Shown: positions 25,438-35,460, numbered from the stretch's first letter. The stretch: 64,000 bases of DNA from Microvirga makkahensis (GCF_009830105.1 NZ_WURB01000005.1:248001-312000), one strand, 5' to 3'. Program-made: numbers and translations. The notes: a model not told the origin generated them from the letters alone.

Positions 25438-26475
25438 ATGAGCACGAGCGCGGAACCCAGGCCCATCTCGATCAGCCTGCTGGCCCTGCCGGAAAGCACG
25501 CCGGCGGCACTCTACGGGCTCTATGAAGTGTTCTCCTCCGTCGGCTCCGTCTGGTCGGAACTCACCGGTGAGCCGGTGACATGCCCAAAAATGGATCCCC
25601 GGATCGTCTCCCCAGAACGGCGGGCATTCCGGTGCGCCGTCGGCCTGCCCATCGTGCCGCAAGCCTCGTTGGAGAAGGCCGTACAGACCGATATCGTGAT
25701 CGTCACAGACCTGACCCTCGCCGGCATCGGCGACCCGCGGGGCCGATGGCCGGAAGCCTCCCGCTGGCTTTGCGAGCAGTTCAACAGGGGGGCGACCATC
25801 TGCTCGGTCTGCACCGGCTCTGTTCTCCTGGCGGATTCCGGCTTGCTCGAGGGCTACGAGGCCACCACGCACTGGAGTGCGAGCGACCTCTTCAGGTCCT
25901 GCTTTCCGGGTGTCCGCTTGCGCCCTGAGCGCATTCTGCTGCCGAGCGGGCCAGAGCACCGCATCGTCACCAGCGGTGGCGCCTCCTCGTGGGAGGACCT
26001 CGCCCTCTACCTGATCGCCCGCTATTGCGGCGAGGCCGAGGCGGTTCGCACGGCCAAGATCTTCCTGTTCGGAGACCGCAGCGAGGGCCAGGCCGCTTAC
26101 GCCGTCGCCGGGCAGGGAAGGCGGCACGAGGATGCCGTGATCGCGCGATGCCAGACTTGGATCGCCGAGCATTATGCGGCCGACAACCCGGTCATGCGCA
26201 TGGTGGCTCAGGCAGGGCTGCCCGAGCGGACCTTCAAGCGCCGCTTCTGGGCCGCCACCGGCTATGCGCCGGTCGAGTACGTACAGACCCTGCGGATCGA
26301 GGAGGCCAAGCAGCTTCTGGAAACCACGGCTGAGCCGACGGACACCGTCGCGCATATGGTCGGTTATGACGATCCCGCCTTCTTCCGACGGCTGTTCAAG
26401 CGGCGAACCGGGATTACGCCGGCCCGTTACCGGCAACGCTTCCAATCCATCGCGCGGCTGCACCAGACGGCCTGA
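25438..26475 (+). CDS. GlxA-family AraC regulator with DJ-1/PfpI N-terminal domain
   Basis: The 345-residue protein starts at the ATG at 25438. The N-terminal domain is DJ-1/class-I-glutamine-amidotransferase-like, with the nucleophile-elbow region ATICSVCTGSVLLADSGLL. The C-terminal half is an AraC double HTH (MRMVAQAGLPERTFKRRFWAATGYAPVEYVQTLRIEEAKQLLE, then DTVAHMVGYDDPAFFRRLFKRRTGITPARYRQRF). Such regulators often respond to quaternary amines or other small metabolites. The divergent methyltransferase is its likely target, and a second, broken copy follows on the other strand. Confidence 0.9.
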   Translation: MSTSAEPRPISISLLALPESTPAALYGLYEVFSSVGSVWSELTGEPVTCPKMDPRIVSPERRAFRCAVGLPIVPQASLEKAVQTDIVIVTDLTLAGIGDPRGRWPEASRWLCEQFNRGATICSVCTGSVLLADSGLLEGYEATTHWSASDLFRSCFPGVRLRPERILLPSGPEHRIVTSGGASSWEDLALYLIARYCGEAEAVRTAKIFLFGDRSEGQAAYAVAGQGRRHEDAVIARCQTWIAEHYAADNPVMRMVAQAGLPERTFKRRFWAATGYAPVEYVQTLRIEEAKQLLETTAEPTDTVAHMVGYDDPAFFRRLFKRRTGITPARYRQRFQSIARLHQTA

Positions 26476-26697
26476 GAGCGGGTGTGGGGTGGGGCAAGCC
26501 TGGAGCTCGATGCGGCGATCCGCGCGTCCGGGTACCGGACAGGCCGGACGCGTTGACGGCATCATCTTAGGACCGGCGCCGGATGGGACGCCCGCCAGCA
26601 CCGGAGCCCGGGGGGCGCCGCAGCTGCACGATTGCCGGCCGCGCTGCGGCAGATCGGGTGAGGCGAGCTGGAGTTCGACGAGGCCCACCACGCACGA

Positions 26698-27110
26698 TCA
26701 AGAACCGGCCTCTCGGGAATGTCGGTCTGCGGCCCGGCTGGCGATAGGCAGGTTGCCAAAACGGGTCCGGTATGCGGTCGGACACACGCCCGTGTGGCGT
26801 TTGAATAATCCCCGGAAAAAGGTCCGGTCCTCATAGCCGACCGCCTGACCACCAGTCTGGATAGTTTGGCGCCCATCCTCCAAAAGATGTCTAGCCATGG
26901 TGATCCGGAGCGCATGAATGTAGCTCAAGGGGTGTGCCCGGTAGCATCCTTGAAACGCCGGACGAAGTTTCGGGGCTCATGCCGACTTGGGCAGCAATGG
27001 CTTCCAGGCTGACAGGCTGTTGAGAGTGCCGGTGCCGCCAGTCTCCCAACGCAACCCGGTGCTGGAAGCAACGAAGATTGTAACAAGCGGCGGCATCCTG
27101 ATCAGTGGGA
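26698..27110 (-). pseudogene. Broken GlxA/AraC-type regulator, C-terminal HTH part
   Basis: Two minus-strand frames together give an AraC tail: QQPVSLEAIAAQVGMSPRNFVRRFKDATGHTP in one, then LSYIHALRITMARHLLEDG...AVGYEDRTFFRGLFKRHTGVCPTAYRTRFG in the other. A frameshift near 26930-26945 separates them, and no DJ-1 domain survives upstream. It is related to, but clearly diverged from, the intact neighbour at 25438. The rest of 26476-27482 holds nothing recognisable. Confidence 0.7.
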
Positions 27111-27482
27111 GACGCACTTGGTCTGCGATACGACTGACCGGCTCCGCGACCGATCAGGACACGGGCTGAATCCGATCCGGATCTGGCAAGGCGCCTATCC
27201 AAACCATCGGCTCGATCTGATCCATACGAGGCGAAAGCAACAGGCAAGCATACCTGAAATCTGCTGCCGCGCTCGCTGAGCAATTCGGACTCCTGTCCGC
27301 ATCAGCCTCTCGCAAGAACGGATGTCGCTCTTGGTCTCCTATCCGAAATTGCGACGCATTCGCCTGCTGCACCCCTGTTTTTCGTACAGAACCGTACAGG
27401 GCTGAGATCCAGCCCGGACCCAGGGCCGCGGTCTGTCATTACGACGCATCAAGAGGTCTGGAGCCTCATCATTGAGGGAACT

Positions 27483-28475
27483 ATGCGGATGCGATGGGTT
27501 GCCGTGCTCGTCAGCGCTCTTTTGGCCGGCGGTTCGACTGAAGTGCCTGCTCAATCCAGCTTCGACTTCCAAGGCGGCCAGGGAAATCAAGGCCGGAGCT
27601 TCGGCCAGAACCGCACCGGTCCGGGCATGAACCAGCCAAGCGTCAACCGGAATTGGGATCCTGGGCCGCTGTCTCCCCCGGCCGAGAACCAGCCTGACAA
27701 TCAGACCCAGCACAATCAAACCTGGCCGCCCGGTTCCCTTTCCCCAGAGAGCGGACGCCAAAATACCGTGAGCCAGTCTCAGGGGCAAAGCCGGGCGAGC
27801 AAAAGGGCGCTGCTTCGTCAGGAACGGCGCCAGGCTGGATTCCGGAACATCCGCATTCTCGACGCCGCGTTCCTGGTGCAGGCCAGAACCGGATCGGGAC
27901 AGCAGGTCATCATGGTCGTCAATCCACCCGAGCAGAACGGCCTGACGACCTCAAGCACCTCCGGGTCGGACCAGGGTTTCAATCCTCAAGGGCTGTCGAA
28001 CCCACGTCCGCAGGTCGGCTCGAGTCAGAATTCCGGGGCAGGTTCCAGTCGCAACCAGCTTTCAGACGAGATCATGACTCCAAGGCTGGTCGGTCAGGAT
28101 CGGATTCGATCGCATCCGCAATTGCACGGCTTCTCCAACATCTCTGACCTGACACAGGACGGAAATACCTATACCGGCACGGCAGACTGGCATGGCGAGC
28201 AGGGGGACCTCCGGGTCGATGGGCGCAACGGCTTCGTGATCGAACCGAGCCATGGCACCCCCAGCCAGGTTCGGACCATGTTGAATGAGCAGGGCTGGAA
28301 CATTGTCGGCAACATACAGCAGCAGGGCACCAGCTGCCGGGTGCAAGCGTCACGGAATGGTACGCCCTACAATCTCTTGATCGATGCCGGGACAGGCGAG
28401 AGCAACCGGCAGACCGCCAGCACCAGCGAGCCCTCAGGCAACCGAAGCTCAGACGACCAACAGTACCGGCAGTAA
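27483..28475 (+). CDS. Secreted protein with three PepSY-like modules
   Basis: The 330-residue protein has a signal peptide (MRMRWVAVLVSALLAGG...VPAQ) and a Gln/Asn/Gly-rich linker. Three related modules lie at about 108-150, 207-253 and 260-305. Each has a helix, then GF/GW-x-N-I, a short turn, a strand with an aromatic or hydrophobic pattern and a final strand ending in D/N-P/G (for example GWNIVGNIQQQG...YNLLIDAGTG). This matches PepSY-like folds, which bind or inhibit peptidases or act in the periplasm. GAGGGA upstream supports the ATG at 27483. Two broken relatives lie at 32.4 and 33.3 kb. Confidence 0.6.
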   Translation: MRMRWVAVLVSALLAGGSTEVPAQSSFDFQGGQGNQGRSFGQNRTGPGMNQPSVNRNWDPGPLSPPAENQPDNQTQHNQTWPPGSLSPESGRQNTVSQSQGQSRASKRALLRQERRQAGFRNIRILDAAFLVQARTGSGQQVIMVVNPPEQNGLTTSSTSGSDQGFNPQGLSNPRPQVGSSQNSGAGSSRNQLSDEIMTPRLVGQDRIRSHPQLHGFSNISDLTQDGNTYTGTADWHGEQGDLRVDGRNGFVIEPSHGTPSQVRTMLNEQGWNIVGNIQQQGTSCRVQASRNGTPYNLLIDAGTGESNRQTASTSEPSGNRSSDDQQYRQ

Positions 28476-28721
28476 CCAAGCGGGGGGCGGTCCCATTCCG
28501 TCTTCCTCGATCCGGAGAGGAGGCGCCCGAACATCGCTCCCGGCATGAGAGACCTTGCCGGTTTGGGGTCTCTCATGTCAGCCTATGGGGGCACAGCAAC
28601 TGCCCGCCACCTGCCGGCCTAAGGCATCTCTGCGTTGGTATCCGTTAACCCGCCTGAGCGGGCCCGCAATCGTCTTGATCCGGGTCTTGCCTGAGTTCCG
28701 GTGCGGGAAGAATCTCTTCCG

Positions 28722-30355
28722 ATGAACCGTCGATCACCCTTCAAGCATTTCGCCCGGCAGTTGTTCGGCCTTCTCTCCGACCTCATCAGGCCCAACCTCT
28801 CAACCTTTCCGGATGAGGGCCACCTGCGAGCCTGGGTCACGGCGCTGGTGGTCGGACTGTTCGCTGCCTGCGCCTCTGTCGCCTTCCGGCTTGCCATCGA
28901 CGCCGTTCAGATCCTTTGGCTCGGCACCTGTCCGAGCGTGTGGCTAGTGCGACGCATAGCGTTGCATGGCCGTCATCCTTGCAGCGCCAGCTATCGGCGG
29001 GCTGGCTGTCGGGCTTCTCCTGTTCCTCGTGCCCGGCCGACGGGCGGGGGGGCCAGCCGATGTCATTGAGGCGCAAGCCTTCAGTTCTGACCGGCTCAGC
29101 TTGCGCGGTGGCATACTAGGAGCAATGGCGGCGGCACTGACGCTCGGATCAGGCGGGAGCGCGGGCCGCGAGGGCCCGGTGATTCATCTTGGCGCGTGCC
29201 TGGCCGCGGCACTCGCGCGGCGGGTCAAGTTGCCCGATCGGGATGGTAGGGCTCTTATCGGTGCTGGAGCCGCAGCCGCCATCGCGGCGTCGTTCAATGC
29301 ACCAATTGCAGGCGCCCTCTTTGCTTTGGAGGTCGTATTCAGGCGCTTCTCGGCGGCGGTGCTGGCGCCGGTCGTCATTGCTTCGGCGGCTGGGACGATC
29401 ATCGGGCGAGTTGCCTTCGGCGAGTTTCCGGCCTTCCCTATTCCGGAGCACCGCATCGCCGCCACCTGGGAGTTCCCAGCCTTTGCGATGCTTGGGGCTG
29501 TTGCGGCCGCCGTCGCCGTCTTCTTTCAACTTGCCGTGATGGGAACTGACTGGATATTCAGGACCTTGGCCGTTCCGCTCTGGCTCAAGACAGCGCTCGG
29601 TGGTGTGTGCGTTGGAGCGCTTGCTGTCTTCTTTCCGGAGGTGCTGGGGGTCGGCTACGAGACCATAGAGGCTGCCCTGACCCAGGAGCTCCCGCTTGGC
29701 CTTTTGGCCAGTCTTGTCCTTGTCAAGACCGCGGCGACCGCCCTCACGCTCGGCAGTCGCCTGGCAGGCGGAGTTTTTCTCCGGCGTTGTATCTTGGTGC
29801 AATGGCCGGAGCAGCCTTCGGACTTGCAGCCACTTCGCTCCTGCCCGAGCCAGCTTCTAGCAGAGCCGTCTACACCATCCTCGGGATGGGGGCCGTAGCT
29901 GGAGCCGCTCTTGATGCCCCAATCTCAACAACAGTGATGGTGTTTGAGCTCGCCGGAGGCCACGCTATGAGCATCGCGTTGCCGCTTACCGTCCCGGTTG
30001 CCGACACTCTGTCCGAGGCGCTCCTCGGCTGCAGCTGCTTCTTTCTACAATTGGCGTCCCGGGGGCTGTATCCCGATGAAGGGGTACATCGGCGTGTCGG
30101 GCGCAGACTCATGATCAAGAACCTCATCAGACCTCTGGAGCCTGGCGAGCGTGTCGCCGCGACGGGGAATGCATTCTGACTACCAATGACTCCATCGAGG
30201 TGGCGCTCAGAGCCTTTGATGCCTGCGGCCGTGAACATCTTCCCGTCACCGACGCGCGAGATCATGCCCGTGTTGTCGGCGTATTGGAGCAAGCCGAGGC
30301 GCTGAAGGCCTTCAACGCCGCGTTGATCGATGCAGCCGCCGAGGAGAAGCGGTAA
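28722..30355 (+). pseudogene. ClC-type chloride channel/transporter, broken by frameshifts
   Basis: Read across frames, this is a nearly complete ClC protein. It shows the N-terminal helix region (LRAWVTALVVGLFAACASVAFR), GSGGSAGREGPVIHLGA with the gating-glutamate motif GREGP, NAPIAGALFALEVV, SRLAGGVF joined to SPALYLGAMAGAAFGLAATS, and a C-terminal CBS piece (NDSIEVALRAFDACGREHLPVTD) ending in TAA at 30355. Frame changes are needed near 28930-28966, near 29770-29780 and near 30165-30180. Three shifts argue for a true pseudogene rather than a single sequencing error. Confidence 0.85.
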
Positions 30356-30732
30356 ATCTGCCGGGCAATCGTCAAGGATCGGATCGTTGCCCAAGGTCTT
30401 ACTGTTCGATGAGCGGATGTGCTTGCGACTGACCTCCAATTCCCAGATGTAACAAAGGCCCGGCCGGCGCATGCCAGCCGAAACAAGGCGGGAGCGGGCA
30501 GTGGGGTGCGCGAAACCGTTGCTTGTACGGAACACCATACACTACGAATCAGAAGGTGATGCGAAGCAGGCACGATTGGCATCGCTTCGGCGTTGTCACC
30601 CGGTCCCTTATCAAGGAAAGGAGGCTGGTGGTGCTGTCGTGGACATTTCAAGTACGCCTCGTGCCCGGGTTAGCTCCGTGCTTGGGAAGACCGGTGCCGT
30701 GAAACCAAGGTTACATTCCTGAAGGGGGTTCG
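30356..30732. other. Gene-free stretch before the DUF389 gene
   Basis: There are 377 bases with no gene I can support. The last 12 bases hold the AAGGGGG ribosome-binding site of the DUF389 gene. Confidence 0.4.
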
Positions 30733-32004
30733 ATGCGCCAAATGATCGTGCGCGTCCCGCGCGGGCAGGGAGGCCAAGTTGTTTCGCTCGCCCGAATGCA
30801 CAAGGGCAGGAATCTGTCCTACTTCGAAGCCGAGGCGGAGGAGGGGCCATGCGATGTTGTTCTGGTCCATGTGCCGAACACCCAGGTCGAGGCTCTCCTT
30901 GATGAGCTTGATGGTATTCCCGACCTCCACCTGACCCTCATCCCGCGCGGTGTGATTACGCTCCGTCCACCCGCATCGCAGGCTCCTGAGCAGGTTGTCG
31001 ACGTCGCTCATCGCAGTCCCATCGAGATCTATCTCGGAGGGCTTCAGAGCGTCGGATCATGGACAGGCTTTCTCGGCTATGCCGTCGCTGCAGGCATCGT
31101 GGTCTGGATCGGATTGTTTACGAACACCGTGTACCTGCTCACCGCGGCGATGCTCATCGCGCCCTTCGCCGGGCCAGCCATGAACTCGGCGCTCGCGACG
31201 GCCCGAGGCGATGTGGCCCTGCTTGGGCGCTCCGTGCTCCGCTACTTCGTCGCTCTCGCAGTGGCGATCCTGGTCGCCTGGGGCCTGAGCTGGGCCATGA
31301 GCCAAAGGATCGCCTCCGAGCAGATGATTTCCACCAGCATGATTTCGTCTGTGACCGTCCTGTTGCCCCTGGTGGCCGGTGCAGCCGGTGCGCTGAACCT
31401 GAGCCAATCGGATCGCAGCAGTCTTGTCAGCGGCGCCGCGACAGGAATGCTTGTCGCAGCTTCGCTCGCGCCCCCGGCTGGGACAATCGGGATGGCGTCG
31501 GCCATCGGCGAGTGGGACCTCGTCAAATCAGGCGCTTTCATTCTCCTGCTGCAGCTTGTCGGCATCAACCTGTCAGGAACGATTGTCTTTCGCCTGTTCG
31601 GCCTCTCGCCCAAGGGAGTTCGGTATGTACGGGGCCGGGCTTGGCTTGGGATTACAGCCTGGTCGGCCTCTCTGGCCGCAGTCGTGGCACTCCTTACCTG
31701 GCAGTTCTCAAGTTCGCCGAATCTCCAGCGCTCGACCCAAGCGCAGCATGCGGCGGCAGTGGTGCAGGAGGCGATCAACGCGAGCGGCTTGGCCAAGCCC
31801 GTCCGCGTGAGCGCGGATTTTACGCGCGCCGACATTCCGGGGCAGAACACGCTGCTGGTCGAAGCCTATGTCCAGGCGAGCCGCGCCGATGAGAAGCAAA
31901 GAATCGAGCAGGACCTGTCCAGCGCGATCCAGTCGCGCCTGAAAAGCCAGTTCAATGTAACGCCACTTGTGGACCTGACGGTGCTGACACCTTCGGAGCC
32001 GTGA
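30733..32004 (+). CDS. DUF389-family integral membrane protein
   Basis: The 423-residue protein has an N-terminal soluble ferredoxin-like portion (about 1-90), then the DUF389 membrane core: YLLTAAMLIAPFAGPAMNSALATARGD (the family's conserved proline/glycine-rich stretch), VTVLLPLVAGAAGALNLSQSDRSSLVSGAATGMLVAASLAPPAG and further helices. It ends in a soluble tail. The function of DUF389 proteins is unknown; they are often placed among envelope or transport genes. The frame is intact, unlike the ClC gene just before it. Confidence 0.85.
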   Translation: MRQMIVRVPRGQGGQVVSLARMHKGRNLSYFEAEAEEGPCDVVLVHVPNTQVEALLDELDGIPDLHLTLIPRGVITLRPPASQAPEQVVDVAHRSPIEIYLGGLQSVGSWTGFLGYAVAAGIVVWIGLFTNTVYLLTAAMLIAPFAGPAMNSALATARGDVALLGRSVLRYFVALAVAILVAWGLSWAMSQRIASEQMISTSMISSVTVLLPLVAGAAGALNLSQSDRSSLVSGAATGMLVAASLAPPAGTIGMASAIGEWDLVKSGAFILLLQLVGINLSGTIVFRLFGLSPKGVRYVRGRAWLGITAWSASLAAVVALLTWQFSSSPNLQRSTQAQHAAAVVQEAINASGLAKPVRVSADFTRADIPGQNTLLVEAYVQASRADEKQRIEQDLSSAIQSRLKSQFNVTPLVDLTVLTPSEP

Positions 32005-32349
32005 TGATTGGGGCCTCTGCCGGTAAGGGCTAGGTCCGCCTGGATCACCCCGGTTCTGATCGATAGCCGCGGTTGCGGCCACACCGCCGGTTGCCACAAG
32101 GCTCATGCGCTCGCCAAGAGCCGCAGCGATCTGGTCCTCGCCACGAGCGTCAAGTGCCAGGAGAGTGGCGTACAGGACGTGGGACCGTGAGAACATGGGT
32201 CTGATCCCGATTGCTCTTGTGGCTCGGGACGCAACAACATCGGCCCGGACATGAGAAACCGGGCCCAGATTTCGCTCTCTACGGCGATCGGTCCCTGGAC
32301 TGGGTGTGTGCATCGACAGGGGCTACCATGACGCGGGACCACGACACGG

Positions 32350-32558
32350 AAACTGGTCCCTTCCTCCCAGTTCGATCTGCTCGGCAGCAACAGATTGCCG
32401 GGTTGCGAGATCTCGCCGATTTGGGCGTTCACGCTCACGTTCATCTGCTCGCCACGCCAGTCGGCCGAGGCGCAGAAGTGATCTCTTTCGCGCTGCAGAT
32501 TCCGGATATCTGCGAGGCGCTATTTCAGCAGCGAGCGGACCTGGCTTTCAGTCATCAT
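32350..32558 (-). pseudogene. PepSY-like secreted-protein remnant with in-frame stop
   Basis: The minus strand from 32558 reads MTESQVRSLLK, then a TAG at 32520-32522, then RLADIRNLQRERDHFCASADWRGE...VSVNAQIGEISQPG. This closely follows module 3 of the intact gene at 27483 (SQVRTMLNEQGWNIVGNIQQQG...). One module is visible and it is interrupted, so it is a decayed paralogue. Confidence 0.6.
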
Positions 32559-33028
32559 GCTCCGTCCGCCGCCCTGTCCGGACATGCCCTGGTCCTGACA
32601 CATGCTAGAGCGCTGGCCCTGTTGAATCCCGACCACGCCAAAGCCGTCGGCGGATCGACCATCGCAAGAACGTAAGCGCGCGGCGGAAGGATCAATCATG
32701 AGGTCGATGGCCCACGCGAGTTGCGCCTCGGATTCGTTCAAGGCCTGTGGACGAGCAATTCGAGTGTCGAGATCAAGATCCCGCAGGTTCAGGGCAGGGC
32801 TGATGCCTTGATGAACCACCTTACCCACGTGGACGGCATGCCTCCCGACCGAAATCTCCTCGTGATCTTTCCCCACGTATGGTGGCCCCGCCATTGCGTG
32901 CCGGAATGGCTTGGGCGAGGGACTGCACTTCCTTGATAGCGCACAGGTCGGGACGGTTGACCGGCAGCACGAGCCCACAGGTGAGCGGGTGCGCAGTCGG
33001 CCGACCATGCAAAAGGATACCCGTCCAT

Positions 33029-33052
33029 GGCCCCTGCGTCGGCGCAGGGGCC
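33029..33052. other. Strong GC hairpin without T-tract
   Basis: A 10-bp perfect stem GGCCCCTGCG/CGCAGGGGCC with a TCGG tetraloop. No poly-T follows on either strand and no gene ends close by. Confidence 0.5.
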
Positions 33053-33260
33053 GTCCATCACGAAGCGCGTCCGTAATGTGAGCCGGACAAGATCATCACC
33101 GCATCCGCTGCCTTCCACTGTTCTTGGTACGGTTGCGACCCAATCCCGCAATGGTTCCGGAACGTGCGTGTCCCACTGGCATTCGCTCTGTGCCACCTCA
33201 TTCAGCACATGAGCCGGCACACATATCGCTGGAACCATTATCCTCAATCAGGGGAGACTC

Positions 33261-33530
33261 ATGATGCGCACACTATTTGTACCTACCATTGCTTTGGCCA
33301 TGTCGGTTTCATCGGCAGCGCTTGCGCAAAAGCCAGCCTAGCGGCGGACAGCAGGGCGGCAGCCAATCGTCGCAGCAGATATCCCCCCGCAGCTATAAGG
33401 AGGTTGAGGATGCCCTGAAGCAGGCTGGCATCCAGAATGTCCGGACGCTCAATGCCACCTACCTTGTGAGTGCGGTCACCAAGGGAGGTGAACAGGTCAC
33501 CTTCGTGATCGACCCACCTGCGTCAGCCGG
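33261..33530 (+). pseudogene. PepSY-like secreted protein, frameshifted after its signal peptide
   Basis: ATG at 33261 (GGGGAGA upstream) opens a signal peptide, MMRTLFVPTIALAMSVSSAALAQ, that hits a TAG after eleven more bases. In another frame the expected mature part follows: GGQQGGSQSSQQISPRSYKEVEDALKQAGIQNVRTLNATYLVS...VTFVIDPP, which resembles module 1 of the gene at 27483. After about 33520 the sequence turns abruptly into an AI-2E transporter, so the gene was also cut by a deletion junction. Confidence 0.65.
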
Positions 33531-33992
33531 GGCCTTCTGGTGGATTGGACTGCCTTCGCCTCTGGCGCCTGGCTTGATCGCCGGTGCGACCAACTTCATC
33601 CCGTTCCTTGAGCCCATTTGGGTGCCGTTCCGGCTTTGGTCTTTGCCACTACGATGGACTTGGCAACTCTGCTCTGGACTGCCGCTGCAGTCATGATCAT
33701 TCAGCAGCTCGAGGGCAACGTCATCAGACCTTTCATCCAGCAGCGGGCGGTATCCATGCCTCCCGCCCTGGTGCATTTTGCCATCGTGGTGTTCGGAGTG
33801 ACGTTCGGCTGGCTTGGCATTCTCCTTGCCGTTCCCCTTGCAGTTGCTATTACAGTATTGGCGAAAAAACATGCGTCCGCCAGACTTCGGGCGAGAGCAC
33901 AACTGTGCCCGGTGAGAAGCAAACTACATCCGACGAGGCTACGGTGCCATCCTCCGGGGGGCGTAATCTTGCCTCCTTACGGCCTACCTTGA
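33531..33992 (+). pseudogene. C-terminal remnant of an AI-2E/PerM-family transporter
   Basis: The fragment begins FWWIGLPSPLAPGLIAGATNFIPFLEPI. After a frameshift near 33615-33625 it continues with MGAVPALVFATTMDLATLLWTAAAVMIIQQLEGNVIRPFIQQRAVSMPPALV...GWLGILLAVPLAVAITVL. These are the last membrane helices of AI-2E family proteins (normally about 350 residues). The N-terminal two thirds are missing and are replaced by the secreted-protein fragment. Confidence 0.8.
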
Positions 33993-34076
33993 GCGTTGTC
34001 TCCACACGATGTTACCGCCGTCGGAACGAAGCGCTCTCGAATCCAGTCCGGTCGGGTATGCGAAAGGTCGTCTGAA

Positions 34077-35408
34077 TCAGAGCAGATGGAGCGTCCCCTT
34101 CCTGAAATGAGTGGTGACGGCGCCCCGAGCCTGCTCGATGCGGGTGAGGACGGCTTCGCGGTCGCTCGGCGTGAGATTTTCTTCCTTGGCGGTCTCTGCC
34201 AATTTTGCCAAATGCCCCAACACCGTCTCCCGCGTCGATGTGGACATGAGGACTGGCGCCAACTGCCCGAGGACGTCAGCGATCCGGATCAGCACCGTGG
34301 GCAGCTGCCCCGCGGCCTGGCGGATCGCGTCAAACGCCATATCAGTCAGGCTCTGTACGTCCGAGCGTTGGGCGATCACCCGCACATTGCCATCCTTGTC
34401 GCGCCAGACAGCAGCCTGGAGCGAGCGCTGAAAGATCTCCTCCAATGCTGCGCCCAGCCGATCAATGACTGCGACCGCCGTATACGGATCGTTGATGCCA
34501 GGCGATAGGGCCCGCAAGGCGATCTCTACCAGTTGGCGCAGGCCATATTCCAAGTCTTGTGCCGGTGTGCGCTCGCTGTTCACCACGAAAGCGTCTCTCA
34601 CGGCCTCGACTGCCTTATGACTCATGGGGCGCTCGCCGTGGACAACCACATGCTCGCCATTCATCAGGAGAAAGTGCCCGGCCCGTACCTTTACCTCCAA
34701 CAGAACCTTCTCCTGGCAGGCGATCTCAGCCAACCGATGATAATCGACGACTTGGACGTAGCCAGCCCGGTCGAGCGATACGGTACCGGCTCTAGACACC
34801 CTCAGTTCCGGCAAGGCACGCTCCGTCTCGCCTGCGTCTTCCGGCAAGATGCTTCGGATATCGTTGTGCAAGTCGCTAGCGATCCGAGTGACCACGTTGT
34901 CGGCGATGATCGCGCTGGCGATCTTGTGCACGTAGAACAGCAGCGCCATCAGGCAGACGACCGTGAGGCCGCTGCCGACAGTGATCGCAATGTGCGGCAC
35001 GCCCTCGCTTCCGAGCGTATCATCCAGGGTGCGCAAGACCACGAGCACGTAGAGAATGGTGCCGAGGAAAAGGCCCAGGATCATCTGGATCTGCCGATCC
35101 GCCATGAAGGTCGCGATGAGGCGCGGCCCAAGCTGATTGGCGGCGAGCGTCAGGATCACGAATGTGACTGACACAACGAGCGAGGTCATCGTCATTAGTC
35201 CAGAGAGCAGGCTGGACAGGAGATCACGGGCACTGCTCGCGTCACCGCTGTAGAGCCACCAGATTTTGGCGTCGTCCCACCCCTCCAAAACGGCGGCGCC
35301 TGATGTGAGCAGCCACCAGGCCAGCCCCAGCGCGAGAATGCTCATCGCCAGCGGTATGAGCCAAAGCTGGCCGCGAAGTCGAACGATGATGTTCCGGATC
35401 CGCTCCAT
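34077..35408 (-). CDS. DUF2254-family membrane protein
   Basis: The 443-residue protein has four N-terminal membrane segments (LIPLAMSILALGLAWWLL, MTMTSLVVSVTFVILTLAANQLGPRL, ILGLFLGTILYVLVVL, SGLTVVCLMALLFYVHKI) and a soluble C-terminal domain with ARALSPGINDP-like sequence (LRALSPGINDPYTAVAVIDRLG), the DUF2254 hallmark. Function is unknown. A 13-bp hairpin sits 22-52 bases upstream of its start. It follows mscS on the same strand, but 349 bases away. Confidence 0.85.
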   Translation of the reverse strand: MERIRNIIVRLRGQLWLIPLAMSILALGLAWWLLTSGAAVLEGWDDAKIWWLYSGDASSARDLLSSLLSGLMTMTSLVVSVTFVILTLAANQLGPRLIATFMADRQIQMILGLFLGTILYVLVVLRTLDDTLGSEGVPHIAITVGSGLTVVCLMALLFYVHKIASAIIADNVVTRIASDLHNDIRSILPEDAGETERALPELRVSRAGTVSLDRAGYVQVVDYHRLAEIACQEKVLLEVKVRAGHFLLMNGEHVVVHGERPMSHKAVEAVRDAFVVNSERTPAQDLEYGLRQLVEIALRALSPGINDPYTAVAVIDRLGAALEEIFQRSLQAAVWRDKDGNVRVIAQRSDVQSLTDMAFDAIRQAAGQLPTVLIRIADVLGQLAPVLMSTSTRETVLGHLAKLAETAKEENLTPSDREAVLTRIEQARGAVTTHFRKGTLHLL

Positions 35409-35429
35409 GGAGGGTCAACCGCGAGCGGG

Positions 35430-35460
35430 CCGGCAGGATCCCGAGGTGGGATCCTGCCGG
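35430..35460 (-). promoter_or_regulatory. 13-bp perfect hairpin in the DUF2254 leader
   Basis: CCGGCAGGATCCC (35430-35442) pairs perfectly with GGGATCCTGCCGG (35448-35460) around a GAGGT loop. It has no T-tract on either strand. It lies just upstream of the DUF2254 start on the coding strand and about 300 bases past the mscS stop. The other sequence in 35409-35757 shows nothing else. Confidence 0.6.

Larger units (their letters stand above)
32005..33260. other. Long stretch without intact genes
   Basis: These 1256 bases hold one recognisable broken gene (the PepSY-like remnant listed separately) and one strong GC hairpin. The other open frames on both strands show no family resemblance and no good ribosome-binding sites. 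Confidence 0.45.

Noticed and set aside
25294..26691. 465-codon minus-strand open frame
   Set aside because: Antisense shadow of the AraC regulator gene, whose domains are unmistakable.
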